This document shows, piece after piece, positions 8,451 to 20,989 of a DNA stretch of 24,562 nt (positions are counted from its first letter, which is position 1; every line of letters begins with the position of its first letter). A program made the translations under genes and the position numbers. Under the pieces are notes generated by a model. The model was not told the origin of the DNA, searched no databases, and saw only the letters and a program-made list of their open reading frames with translations. Origin of the DNA: Larix sibirica (Eukaryota; Streptophyta; Pinopsida; Pinales; Pinaceae); the NCBI GenBank assembly GCA_004151065.3, contig NWUY0300009158.1:15328-39889 (forward strand). Direction: 5' to 3'.

Positions 8451-11400
8451 AGTGTTGGGTGACCTTTCCTCAGATAAAATAAATGGGTAACACTTTCTGT
8501 AAGAGAGTGTCCTCCAAGAGGTGGCTCAAAAGGAAGAGTTGGTTGATCCTTAAGCTAGATGACACATTAATGGAATAATTTATTTGAAGAAGGTTTAGTC
8601 TATCCTTTTTACAGATGTTTTGGTATAACAATTCCTTCCAATAGAATCATCCCCTCATCAAGGATCGCACTGAGTCACACTATCTCAGTGGTAGTTATCT
8701 CAATGCATAGGATTAAGGAGAAGTATCGGTCAACCCTTTCCCAAATTTAGTAACTAGGACTCCTTCCTCTTGTACAAACACATAAATTAATATTGGTAGA
8801 GCATAGATACAATAACGTATGCACAAAAAATGTGAATTAAAAGGAAGTATTTAGATACCCTTCCTAAGATATAGTGATATGGACACACTTTCTTCTGGAT
8901 AGGGTTTACGGGGAACCATATACAAGGAGGTGTCAACTGATTCTATGTCTAGAAGATTGGTTTCCTAAATAATGTATTTGAAGATGGGTCATATGATCCT
9001 TTCACTAGATAATTCATTTAGTGGATACAATATTTGAATAAGGCTTGGCGAATCATTCCTCAAGACGACACGTTTCCTGGTACCATTTTTTTGGAAGAGT
9101 GACCAATCCTTCCTGTAATTGATAATTTTCTTGGATATTTTATTTCAGAAAGAATCGACATATATTTCCTGTAGAAGATGATTAAGTGTACTCTGTTTGA
9201 GGAATGCTTGAATTATTCAAGGTTTAATTGGTAGGACATTGGCTAAGTTATTTAAGGAAGGATTGATCAATCTTTCCAATGGATGGTACATTTAATAGGT
9301 ATTGTAGTTGGGGTAATGTAGGCCAAACCTTATTCTAAGTTATAATTTTTCTTTGTTCCATACTTTAGGAAGGGTTGTTTAATCCTTTATATAGATGAAA
9401 CATTTTTGGGAACAATATTTGATAACGTGTTTGGCAATCTTTTCTCTACATTGTGCAATTATCAAATGCAAAATATAAGAAAGGGACATAAGATCATTTG
9501 TTAAGATGACACATTTCCAAATTAATATGTTAATATGTTTTTTGGCTATTGTATTTGAGGAATGGTTAATCGACCCTTTCCTTAGATAATTATTTATTGG
9601 GTATCATATTTATAGAATGGATGGACAAGAAATGTCGATTGATCCTTCTTATAGATGATACATTTTTGTGAATTGTATTTGATAAAGTGATTGTATTTCT
9701 TTTATTGAAATGATGCATTTATCCCATAGTATATTTGAGGAAGGGTTGACCAGTCATTCCTCAAGACGATTTGTTTCATGGTACAATTTTCTAACTACAT
9801 AATTTAATGCGTTTCCTTTCTACCGAATTTGAGGAAGTGTCTGCCGATCATTCCTCTATCTATTAGGTTTTATGTCTACCATATATGAGGATGATCAATT
9901 AATTCATCCTCTAGTGGAAAGGTTTACTAAGTATTGTATATGAGGGAGGGCCGACCGAAGCTTCCTCTAAATGATACATTTCCTGGGTACCATACATGAG
10001 GAATGGTCATCTAATACTTCATTTAGATTTCACATTAATGGAAGACTGATTTGAGGAAGGTCCAAACGATCATTTGATTAAGGTAGGTTGATCATTTGTG
10101 GATACTATTTTTGTGGAAGGGTCATCTGATCCTTCATCTATCTGATGTGTTATTGGATATATTATTTTAGGAAGGGTTGAATGATCAATCCTCTAGCTAA
10201 CTCTATTAGTCATAAGCAAATTTGAAGAAGTGTCAACTGATCCTTATTCCATATGATAAGTATGCATTGTATCCACATGCAATTGAGGAGGAGTTATCTG
10301 ATCCTTCTTTTAGATGATTCTTGAACCAAAGCATACATTTGATAAGGGTAGACCTATCCTTCCTCAAGATGATACATTTCCTTCATATCGTATTTCAAGA
10401 AGGTTCACTCGATCTTTCCTCTATCTAGTACAATTCTTGTATAGCATATTTCAGGAAGCATCGACCAGTATTTTGTTTAGATGATAGGTTTCCTGGATAC
10501 TACATTTGAGGAAGATAAACTGATCCTTCTTCAATATGATGCTTGACCCAAGGAAAGCATTTGAAGAATGGTTTGTCGATCGTTATTCAATATGATGCTC
10601 GACCTAATGTCCATTTTTTAGAAAGGGTTAGCCAATCCTTCCTCTACATAATGCTTGACCCTTAGTGACCACAGTTGAAAAAGGGTATGTCAATCCTTCC
10701 TCTAGGTGGTGCTTGACCTAAAGTTGAGATTTCAGAAAGTGTCAACCAATCCTCCCTCGAGATGCAACATTTCCTGGATACCATATTTAAGAAAGGGTCG
10801 GCCAATTTTTCTTCTAGATGTTACAATCCATGTCTATCTTTTCATGAAGGGTAAGTTGGTCTTTCATCTAGATAATAGGTTTCCTAGATACCATATATTA
10901 AAAAATGGTTGGTTCATCTTTATTCAATTTGATGTTTCACTCGAGATTCACATTTATGGAAGGGTCAACCGGTCCTTCCTTTAGATTATGCTTGACCCAA
11001 AGTCCACATTTGAGTAAGGGTTAGTCGATCCTTCCTCTAGATGATGCTTGACCCTATGTACAAATTGCAGGAAGGGTCGGTCGATCCTTCTTCCAGATGA
11101 TGCTTGAATCATGGTCCACATTGAGGAATGGTTAGTGGATCCTTATTCAATATGATTCTTGATCCGATGTCCAAATTTAAAGAAGGGTCAGTCAATCCTT
11201 CCTCTAGATGACGCTTGACCCGACATCCACATTTGAGGAAGGGTTGGCCAATCCTTCCTCTTGATGGTGCTTGAATTGAATTTCATATTTTAAGAAGGGA
11301 TAACCGATCCTTCTGATAGATGATGCATGAGACTAGGTACACATTTGGGGAAGTGTCATTTGAGCCTTCCTCTAGATGATGCTTGACCCCAGGTGCACGT

Positions 11401-11545
11401 TTGAAGAAGGGTTGACCAATTCTTCCTCTAGATGATGCTGACTCAATGTGCACATTTGAGGTAGGGTTGATTGATCCTTCCTTTAGATGAGTCTTGAAGC
11501 CATGGACATTTGAGGAGGGTTCAATCCATCCTTCCTCATGATGAT
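8450..11545 (+). repeat. 56-bp hairpin minisatellite, left array
   Basis: About 55 head-to-tail, degenerate monomers. In the best part, monomers start at 11182, 11238, 11294, 11350, 11406 and 11461, that is every 56 (55) bp. At 9942, 9998 and 10053 the step is 56 and 55. The monomer begins with a hairpin-forming core such as GAAGGGTCGGTCGATCCTTC, followed by 'ctctagatgatgcttgaccc' and a variable 'cacatttgag'. Two sub-types exist. One has 'acatttcctgggtaccat' in the second half (mainly 8850-10530 and 10750-10910). The other has 'gcttgaccc...gtccacat' (10530-11545). The outermost 600 bp is the most degraded. Because 56 is not a multiple of three, open frames here have no coding meaning. Confidence 0.9.
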
Positions 11546-11893
11546 TCTTAACACTAATATGACGTCAACCTATGGTGATGACATCATTATGATGTCACCA
11601 TGCATCAAAATATTGGGCAGGGAATATTGGACATTCCCCTTGATCACTATATTGAACTGGAATGATAATATGAGTTTGTATAAGGTGATTTATTATAACT
11701 CCCAAACACAAATGTAGATGAGGTGGTACTTTACACCTGCCCAAAAAGAGATCCTACAAAAGTAGACTGGGATCCTACAAATCCTCCCCTGAACACACGA
11801 TGATAGACTTTCAATACTCCTATATTTGATTTCCTCTTGTGAAGAAGAATTCAAATTAATAGTCATTGATATCTATGCATTTGATGATAATAT
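11546..11893 (+). repeat. Left inverted-repeat arm, outer segment
   Basis: The reverse complement of 21720-21523 aligns with 11560-11750 ('gatgacatca', 'tgcatcaaaatattggg', 'gagtttgtata', 'actccca-acacaaatg', 'ctttacacct-cccaaaaagagatc'). The reverse complement of 21000-20890 aligns with 11785-11893 ('actcctatat', 'gtgaagaa', 'tgatat-t-tgcat-tgatgataat'). The two right-arm pieces are split by an insert. No gene is seen. Confidence 0.85.
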
Positions 11894-13700
11894 GTGGCTC
11901 AAAACTCATAATACCTCCTATGCAATTTGCATGGAAGTGTCATCAACTAGATCAAATGCCTCAATGTTATACGAGGAATTACTCTTCCAAGTATAACCTC
12001 ATGGTAAAACCCTAAGGTTGCTTACACATTCATGGCTGACATCCCTGTTAAACCTATTAGTGTATACTAGTGGGACACCCATGGGGATTCAAACCAAGCT
12101 CATGATATCATAGAACTAGTCAAATGCCCAACAACATTAGCAGCAATCAGTTGAGCTAACTTGTTGGGATTTCTTACTGATATTCCTTTTTCTTTGTGTG
12201 GGGGAGTAGTGTTAAATATTCAAGTTCTTTTTCATTCCTAATAGACACTATGATGGGGACCTCCAAGGATATTGACAATGGGCATATAGTTTTTTTTTCC
12301 ATCCCGTTGGTTTCTCATACCTTGTTCATGAATGCAATAGATGATATTGAGTTTGTTGATTACCACTGATTTGTTATCACTTCAACCAATTTATTTGGTA
12401 CTTTTCAAGAAGTGTTAGGAATCTATAATTAGTTAAAAAAATGGATATGTAGTTCATGTATTTGCAAAATATTTTTGTCTACTATTTAAACTTCCATTTA
12501 ATTATAATTATTTTGGCTAAGCTGGGTTTCCTAATTGAATTTCTATAACATTCTTCAATTGTTGGCTTCATGGGAGGTGCAACCATTGCAATTGGACTAG
12601 AATAGCTTAAAAACTTTCTTGGTATACACAGATTCACAAGTAAGACATATATAATCTCTATGATGAAGTTGATATGTGGTGTAGTCCATCATGGAATATG
12701 TAAACTTAACAGTCATGATGGATTTTATTGTCAAATTGTCTCATCTTTAGGCTAGAATTACATTTTGTTTCTTGATTGCTTCATATTTGATTAAATAGTA
12801 GATGCAAATAATATTTCTATTCCATGAATTTTTTTTCTTGGTTGTTACAACTACTCTAGAAAAGTCACGAAGTTCTATTCTTCAACCCCTAATATTTTAC
12901 AACATTCTATGGGTTGTTTTTGCAGTGGAATCCGCAAACTATTTTGATTGAAGAATTCTTATTCATTTTTATATTTGTAGAAAAATACATTCCAAGCTTG
13001 GTATCTCCATAATATGCTTAAGTAAGAAAATCTATAGTAGGAAGTGTATCATTGAAAACGATTATAGATCATTATGTTGTTATCTAGCAATTTGACCTTT
13101 CTTTATTGTTAAGAAAATTGGCACTCAACTTTGAAGTTTTTTTTAATGTATTGTTCACTCCTTGAATAAAATATCCATAGAAGCTATATAGTACTCCTTC
13201 CTATCACAATAAACTACAATTGGGAAATAAAAATAAGTGCCTTCTCCTAGGTTGAATGCGTGGTTCCTTTATTCTTAGTATACTCTAATTATCTATTTCA
13301 TCCATGCAGACATACATGGTGCATGTTTGCCTTCTATTTCAAGTAATTATAATTTATTATTGCAAATGCTAGTCATGGATATCTATATTTCATGGTTCCT
13401 ACATGCACCATGCTATATGCAGGTAAAACATACAAATGGGAGTAAATCCTTCTCTCATAGGTAAACATGCTTATAGTGGAATTCAATAATATGCTCTCCC
13501 CAATTAAAGGTTCTAAGGCAAGTTATCCTGTAGTGTTTAAAGGTCTGTGATCCATTAATAGGATAATTGTTTGGCTAGATGAAAATACTAATTATAATTA
13601 GGTCTCTAACAATTCCTACTAAGGGAATTTAAAACAATTAAATATTCAAGAACCATTTTCGCACAATGTTGAATTAAGTGTGAGGTAGAGACTATTACAT
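11894..13700. other. About 1.8 kb present in the left arm only
   Basis: In the right arm the sequence passes directly from the cognate of 11893 to the cognate of 13702. This stretch is therefore an insertion in the left arm or a deletion from the right. It has no long frame, no recognisable domain and no clear terminal repeats. Bases 12662-12681 match 39-58 of copy 1, so at least part of it was also present in copy 1. That favours deletion from the right arm, or an old insertion shared by the two direct copies. Confidence 0.65.
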
Positions 13701-13701
13701 C

Positions 13702-13968
13702 GCTGATGCCTTGACCTGGAATTTCTGAAATATAGTGATAATAATGTCCCATGGAACTTATTTGTGTCTAGAATAACCACTAAAATTGTTGTATTTTTTA
13801 TAAACAATAGTTGGGAAAAAAGTACAAGTGGAGTTGCTTATGAGCCTTGGAATGACATTTCTAAAACATAGGGATCATAGTATCTTTTGGAAGTTATTTG
13901 CATTTGGAATTCCCACTAAAACTTGTATTTTTTGTAAATAAATAGTTGGACAACAATACTACTAATGT
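13702..13968 (+). repeat. Arm segment with internal duplication of about 130 bp
   Basis: Two related blocks, 13712-13835 and 13846-13965, share 'ttctgaaata/ttctaaaaca', 'gtgtctagaataaccactaaaattgttgtatttttt' against its relative near 13895-13940, and 'aatagttgg'. The inverted right arm contains one block only (20690-20870). Confidence 0.7.
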
Positions 13969-14635
13969 CTTGTCAATAACATTTTTGAACTACAACTCAA
14001 AATATAGGTTTTATAGAAGTGTTCTTCGTAGCACTATTGATTTATTGAAGAAGCATGCTTTTAAATTTATAGAAGCCGTGTTTAAAAAAGGGATTTGTTA
14101 ATCCGAATTCTATCATTTTAGTTTTCCTATTTTTTGTCTATATTTATGTCATAAGTACACAAAGAAGGCTGTCATAAAACATAGTTTCCCCACAACATCT
14201 TAATAAGAAGGGCACATATCTTCTATTGGAATCCCATAGTGGGGGATACAATTTACTTCGTGAATAAATGACACTTGCACCAAGTTTCAATTGCCAAGTC
14301 ATCCCAAAAAAGATGAATATGTTGTTCCAATTTTTTTTGACATACGCGGGGGGTTGGAATGGGGCATGAAAGGTTTGGGGAAGGCTAGTAGATTTCGTTC
14401 AGTTTAAAAGGGATACCTAGGTGCAACCCATTCATGACTTTGAAAGAAATACCCTAATTTCTGACTCTGAGCAATACAAAAATACCCTAAACCCTAAAAT
14501 TCACCATTTTTGATCTTATGCATTTTTTAAAATAAATTTGAGCATAATACATGTTCATGATGAAGCAAACTTAGAGAGTGTTCCACAGTAGAAAACACCC
14601 ACCCTTCAAATCTCGCTAGGATCAATGAAATGCAA
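13969..14635 (+). repeat. Left inverted-repeat arm, inner segment
   Basis: This matches copy 1 in direct orientation (75-800) and the right arm in inverted orientation (20690 down to 19617). The clearest inverted match is 'atataggttt-atagaagt...agcac...gaagcatgc' against 20665-20590. The innermost one is 'cacccttcaaatctc...gatcaatgaaatg' against 19660-19617. Inverted similarity ends here, at about 14630. Confidence 0.85.
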
Positions 14636-15030
14636 GGCTATGTGGAAATTAGATGGTTGAGCACCATGGATTCACATAGACCATAATAGTATGGGATTTG
14701 AATCCTTAGAAAATATTCCAAAATATGCTTTGTCTTGCTCGTCTAACAATACCAATAAATAATAAATTGTATGGGGGTAAAGTATGGCATTATATTTTCT
14801 CTATGCAACCAAAGTCATAAATAATTCTAAGTCTATGAAGTGTTATATCGTTTAGGGGTTAATGGTTCCATAAAGGGTTTTGAAGGATAATTGTTATTGT
14901 TATAATGGTTTTGTGTTGGGAATTATAAAGTTTAAGAATAAAGAGTTGTGATGTATAATGGACATGGTTATAAATGCTAGTTGTTAAGAGTAATAAGGTT
15001 GAAGGGTCGTAGTTATAAATTTATATATGT
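14636..15030 (+). repeat. Spacer between arm and satellite, copy 2
   Basis: Collinear with 801-1220 of copy 1 and absent from the right arm. This places it in the loop of the inverted repeat. No gene is seen. Confidence 0.75.
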
Positions 15031-17113
15031 TGGGTACCAAGGCCTTGGATGCCTAAACTCTTTATTTAGGTATCAAGTCTTATGATAATTATTTGAACCA
15101 TGTGTAAGGCCACATGACGCATTCCTAGTGATTAAATCCATATGATAAACACATATCCCTCGCCAGAAGACAAAGATACCATACAGAAGGCATGTCTAGT
15201 GGTTCAAGGTTTCATTCATGGAACTTAAACCTTAGAGGCCACCTTTAATGCGTCAAGATTAATTTTCTTCTTTAAACCATTGTAAGGGTATAAATACCCA
15301 TATTATGTAGTAATAGAAATATCCATATGGTGCCCATATCTAAACTCAAAAGAAAATGACACTCTCAAGAGGTGAGGGAAATTGTTTGAGGAATTATTCT
15401 TTTTGTTTAATGCCTAGAAGGTTACTTTAGGTGCCCACTTTTCCTCTCTTGAACATGTCCATGTCCCCACAACAAATATTAGATTAGTCAAAACCACACG
15501 AGAGTACCAAACCATACTCATAAGACATGGATGACATAAGGAGGACACTTTTGGTTTTTCAAGGTGTCCTTCTTATCCCTATATGCATAGAAGATTGATT
15601 AAGGACTCAAAACCCACATTTACTCCCACATGAATATTTAGGGACCTAAGACTTCTCCCTAGTGATAAAAAAGTAATAGTGGCACCCATATCCACACATT
15701 CGAAAAGTATTCCCTCGAGAGGTCACATGCGGTGTTCAATGCATTGTTCTTGGACCAAGAAGTCTATAATATTAATTCAAGGTGTAAGGTATGAGTTTCT
15801 TCAGGTTGTAAGGCCCACTTTTCCTCTCTTGAACATGCCCATGACCCTACAACCAATATTGGATGCTCAAAACCTTATGATGGGTCCCATATCACAAACA
15901 AAACCCATTAATATCCCATATAGAGGTCATGCATGGTGGATCGAGGTATTTATCTTGGCCCTTGAGCACTATAAGAAACTATTTGCACCCTACTCTTGAG
16001 TTTGGTTGGTTGACATTGGTTATGGAATTCAAATATACACCTAATTACTTGTTCCCTTACCTAGACCTACCTTGAAGGTAGCCTAGAATATGTAAAGGAG
16101 GTACATGACTCCCCTACTCAATAAGGCCTATGCTTTCCTTGGATGGCTCCATGATCCTTAAAATCATTAAAATAGAGTCTCGGGGAATTGAGATACTATG
16201 TTTCTTACCTAAACCATGTTTAGGAATTCAAGATCATTACTTCTACATGAAAATACCTAATGGAACCCATCTCCCTTGAACATGTGTAAGACCCCGTGAC
16301 TCACACCTATTATTCAAAACCACTTGACAGCACCTAACCCCACTCATAAGACATGGATACCATCATGAGGACACCTATGGTTAATCCTAGATGCCTAGAA
16401 TATTGAATAAGGACCTGAACCCCACATTTATTCCCACTAGAATATTTAGAGCCCTCGAACTTATCCCTAGTACTAAAAAAAGCAATAGTGGCACCCTTAT
16501 CTGCACACATGGGAAAAAGAATTCCCTCAAGAGGTCAGATTTGGTGTTCAAGTCATTGCTTGGTCCAAGAAGTCTATAATATTATTTTAAGGTGTATTAA
16601 TTTCTTCTTCTATCCATCTCCAGGGCCATAGCACCCATACTTACTATTGAAAATATCCCAATCACACCAATGTCCCCACTTGGAGGGAAATCACACCTAT
16701 AAAACATCCCGTGTGATAGTTTGGCATGTCTTTATTCACAATAGATGCCTATAATATTCCTTTAACTTAGGCCCAAGGCTTGGGTACCCTTCCCGACCAT
16801 GTCAATGACCAGGCCTTGAGATCCATACCCAATGTTTGAAAATTTATATTGGTTCTCATATGTCAATTTATAAATCAATGAATCATCTCCTCAACAAACT
16901 ATTATCTATGGTGTTTCAAGGTGTTATTCATGGAGCTTTGTCCATGGAAGATAACTTAAGTGCCTAATTCATGATTTTCCTCCATCAAATATTATGACAT
17001 CTTTACAATGATACATATAATTGATTAAAATGACCTAATGGTATCCATATCCTCACTCTAAGGACAATAATACACTTAGTAGATCATGTGTGATGTTTCA
17101 AGGTTAAATGTTC
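15031..17113 (+). repeat. Higher-order unit 1 (about 2.08 kb)
   Basis: Runs from the 'atgcctaaactctttatttagg' block to the next occurrence of its cognate. It is longer than unit 2 because a stretch of about two monomers (15440-15830) is repeated: the 'cccacttttcctctcttgaacatg' block occurs at both 15434 and 15815. Confidence 0.65.
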
Positions 17114-18839
17114 CTGGCCTTGTATGCCTCAATTTTTTATTTAGGTGTGTAGGTTATGATACATATTTCAACCATGTGCAAAGCCAAATGACTCATCCAT
17201 AGTGATTAAAACCTTATGATGAACACATATCCCCTCTCTGAATTCAAAGATTCCATAATGATGGCATGTCTGGTGGTTAAAGGTTTCGCTCATGAAACTT
17301 AAACCTTGAAATATACCTTTAATGCCTCAAGTTCAAGTTTCTTCCTTAAACCATAGTAAGGGTACCAATACCCATACATAGTACTAGAAATATCCATAAG
17401 GTTCCCATATATGAACTTAAAATAAAATGACACCATTGATTGGTGAGGGCAATGGTTTGAGGCATTGTTCTTTTTGTTTGATGCATAGAAGATTACGTGA
17501 CAGGTTGTAAGGCCCACTTTTCCTCCATTGAACATATCCATGTCCCTGCAACCAATATTCAATTCTCAAATCCTTATAATGCATCCCATATCACAAATAA
17601 AAAAAGTGTTAATATCCCACAAAGAGGCCATGCATGGTGGTTCATGGTATTTGTCTTGCCCCTTGAGCCCTATAATAAACCATTTGCACCCTACGCTTGA
17701 GTTCCATAGGTCGAAATTGGTTATAGAATTCAACCATACACCAAATTATTTGTTCCCCTACTTGGAACTACCTTGAAGGTGGTGTAGTATAATTATATGT
17801 TAAGGAGGTATACAACTCCCATACTCAACAAGGCATATGGTTTCCTTGGATGGCTCCATGGTCCTTAAAATCATTAAACTAGAGTCTCAAGGCCTCAAAA
17901 TACTATGTTATTTCCTCGACTATGATCAAGGATTCATGATATTCATTACTAATGCATGGATATACCTAAAGGAACCCATCTCCCTTGATATTGTGTAAGA
18001 CCCTGTGACTCACAACTATTACTCAAAACCACTTGAGAGCACCTGACCCCACTCATGAGACATGGATATAATAGTGAGGATGTCACACCTATGGTTATCC
18101 CTATATTCCTATAAGATTGATTAAGGACTTAAACCCCACATTTACTCCCACTTTAATGTTTACAACCCTCAAACTTATCCCTAATGCTAAAAAAAGTAAT
18201 AGTGTCATCCTTTTCTACACACAAGGGAAAATGATTCTTTCAAAAGGTCAAAAGCGGTGTTCAAAGCATTATTCTTGGCCCAAGAAGTCTATAATATTAT
18301 TTCAAGGCATAGAGTATGAGTTTCTTCTTCTATGATACATGTCCCAAGACATAACACCCATACTTACTATTGAAAATACCCTAAGCACATCAGTGTCCCC
18401 ACTCGAAGGCCAGTCACACCTTGGAAATATCCTATGTGATAGTTTGACATGTATATATTCACAATAGATGCATATAATTTTCCTTTTATGCCCAAGGCTT
18501 GGGTAACCTTCCCAACCATTTCCATGTCCATGCCCCAAGACCCATACATAGTGTTTGAAAATAAATAGTGGTTCCCATATATCTATCTACTTATAAATCA
18601 ATGAATCATTAACTTCTCCTCAACAAACTATTATCTATCGTGGTGTTTCAAGGTGTTATTCATGGAGCTTCATCCCTAGAATATAGCCCAAGAGCCTATT
18701 TCTTTATTTTACTCCACCAATTATTGTGATATCATTGCAACAAAACATATTTCTTAAAAACTCCTAATGGTATCCATATCCCTAGTCTGAGGCCAAGAAT
18801 ACACTTGGTGGCTCAAGTGCAGTGTTTCAAGGTAATGTT
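17114..18839 (+). repeat. Higher-order unit 2 (about 1.72 kb)
   Basis: The most regular unit, with nine or so monomers, beginning at 'ggccttgtatgcctcaa' and ending before 'ggccttggattcctcaa'. It is a good reference consensus for the family. Confidence 0.7.
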
Positions 18840-19617
18840 CTTGGCCTTGGATTCCTCAAATATTTATTTAGGTTGTAAGGCTTATGATAAATATTTCAAC
18901 CATGTGCAAGACCACATGACCCTTGCGTAGTGATTAAAACCTTATGATGAACACAATGATATTATTCCCCTCTCCGAAGACAAAGATTCCATAGAAAATG
19001 CATGTCTGGTGGTTTAAGATTTATCTCATGGAACTTAAACCTTGCAATCTAACTTTAATAACTCAATCTCAAATTTATTTCATAAAACATAGTAATGGTA
19101 GCAATACCCATATTATGTAGTAAGTAATACCAACCTCAATGAGGTTCCCATATGTGAACTCAAAAGAAGATGACACTCTTGATAGGCAAGGGAAATGGTT
19201 CGAGGCATTGTACTTTTTATTTGATGCATAGAAGGTTACCATAGTTTGTAAGGCCCACTTTTCCTCTATTGAACATGTCTATGTCCCTGCATCCAGTATT
19301 GGATTCTCAAAACCTTATGATGAGTCCCATATCACAAATAAAAAACTATTAATATCCTACAAAGAGGTCATGCATGGTGGTTCGAGGTATTTATGTTGGA
19401 ACTTGAGCCCTAGAAGAAACCACTTTCACCCTACACTTCAGTTGTTGGGGATACCTCGAAGGTTGCATGGAAAAATATGTTAAGGTGGTACAAGACTCCC
19501 CTACTCAATAAGGCCTATGGTTCCTTGGATGGATCCATGGTCCTTAAAATCATTAAATGAGAGTCTTGGGGCCTTGGGATACTATGTTTCTTCCCTCGAC
19601 CATGTTTAGGGATTCAT
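18840..19617 (+). repeat. Higher-order unit 3, truncated
   Basis: Follows unit 2 through the 'gtaaggcccacttttcctc' and 'aaggcctatggttccttggatgg' blocks. It breaks in 'ccatgtttagggattcatta', where the inverted arm begins. Confidence 0.7.
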
Positions 19618-20989
19618 TACATTTCATTGATCAAAGAGAGATTCGAAGGGTGGAAGTTTGTGACAATGGAACTAGACTGTTACATTTCATTGATCAAAGT
19701 GAGAGTCAAAGTGTGGAAATTTGCGTTCATGTCAAACCCTCATCAAGATCTCCTCGTCACAAACATTTTTGGTAAGTTTTATGCATAGATTTCTTAAAAA
19801 ATGTAGCAATGAGATAGAAGATGTTGAATTTCCAATCTTAGAACAACTATCGTCATGGAAAAGTAAAAATAGGGCTCAAAATCACAGTTTTTTATTTATG
19901 TCTCAATCTCAATCGCAACAAAACAAATTTCTTAGGGATAGAGTTTTTTGTGGAAATTTCAAGACTTTCATAATCCATATTAGGTTTACCTAATCACACT
20001 CAAGCCCCAACAATATTCTTACATTAGCAATGCTTTGAACCACCCAAGTCCCAAAACAAGCACGAATCCATGAAAAAAACTTAGCAATGCTTCTATTATG
20101 CAAGAATCTATAGATCTAAATATCAAACATCGATCTTTCAAATAGGGACAAAACCTACGCCATTTTTATTCAAGTATGAAGCTTTACTCCCTACACTAAA
20201 ATTTATCCCACTCAACATTCGGTCTAATTATTCAATCAACTAATAGAACAATCTATTGAGGCCTAATCGGATTATTTTTAATATGGTTTTATCTTGAATT
20301 GGTGGAAACGGTCATTAGGGAATAATGTCTCAATTATTGTAGCTTTGAACTCATTAACAAGATTTAAACAAGGAGTAGCATTCACAATATTCTTGCATCT
20401 CTAAAAAGAAACCAAGTCATAATACCTGTTACTAGAAAATAATAAACCTCTTCTTGAGAAAGGTGTAATCCACTATGAACATATAGTAATCCTAGAAAAA
20501 TTATTTGCATAAAAATTGACAACAAATTGGAAAACTAAAATGATAGAAATTGGAGTAACAAATCATTTTTTTCAACATGGCTTATAGAAATTTACAGGCG
20601 TGCTTCTTCAATTAAGCATAAGTGCTATGCAGAGTACTTCTATGAAACCTATATTTGAGTTGTGTTTCAAGAATTCTATTGAAAACACATTAGTACTATT
20701 GTTTTAGAAATGCCTTGTCAAACCTCATAAGCAAATCCATTTGTACTTTTTTCCCAACCACCTATGTATAAAAAATACAAAAAAATTAGTGGCTATTCTA
20801 GATACAAATAACATCTACAAGACATGAATATGATCACTCTGTTTCAAAATTTCCAAGTCAAGGAATCAATGGTGCCATTTATTATCATCATATGCACAAA
20901 TATCAATTACTATTATTTGGCATTATTCTTCACATGGGGAAATAAGATATAGGAGTATCAAAGGGATATCATGGTGTGTTGAGGGGGGA
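19617..20989 (-). repeat. Right inverted-repeat arm, inner segment
   Basis: Read on the minus strand this follows the left arm: 20989-20885 matches 11785-11893, 20880-20690 matches 13702-13870, and 20680-20520 matches 13965-14140. 19990-19617 matches roughly 14440-14635, including 'gtttgtgacgag' and 'cacccttcgaatctctc'. The middle (about 20000-20500) is too diverged to align by eye. A 63-bp tandem duplication (19617-19679, 19680-19742) lies at the inner edge. No gene is seen. Confidence 0.75.

Larger units (their letters stand above)
15031..19617 (+). repeat. Satellite array: about 180-bp monomers in about 1.7-kb higher-order units
   Basis: The core 'ggttcaaggtattgttcttgg...gatgcctagaa' recurs at roughly 15203, 15383, 15552, 15733, 15931, 16110, 16380, 16548, 16725, 16915, 17095, 17275, 17453, 17638, 17830, 18090, 18258, 18440, 18648, 18823, 19010, 19198 and 19378, so the usual step is 170-190 bp. 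Neighbouring monomers are only loosely alike, while every ninth or tenth is much closer. That is a higher-order repeat. The 'ggaggta-a-gactcccctactcaa' block recurs near 16095, 17803 and 19484, and 'ccccacattta-tcccac' near 16421 and 18135, giving about 1.7 kb. All units have one orientation. The monomer length is in the range of plant centromeric and heterochromatic satellites, but location cannot be told from this window. Confidence 0.85.

Noticed and set aside
10706-10984. Open frame of 92 codons, and another at 22749-22937
   Set aside because: They fall in the 56-bp minisatellite. The period is not a multiple of three, so each monomer is read in a different frame.
8450-11545. CRISPR-like array
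   Set aside because: Monomers follow each other without unique spacers, and the context is plant-like.
11560-11605. TGACGTCA-type elements as a regulatory cluster
   Set aside because: They belong to a short local repeat of gatgacatca words that is mirrored in the other arm, and no gene lies nearby.
15679-15999. Open frame of 106 codons, and similar short frames at 1820-2089, 17299-17562, 17497-17776 and 18117-18335
   Set aside because: All lie inside the 180-bp satellite. The frames are not kept between equivalent units and show no domain.
39-18650. The two direct copies as LTRs of one retrotransposon
   Set aside because: They are strongly diverged, contain satellite arrays, lack TG...CA ends and enclose no gag or pol sequence.
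19557-19993. Two overlapping plus-strand frames
   Set aside because: They cross the satellite-arm junction and a 63-bp duplication, and have no counterpart in the other arm copies.
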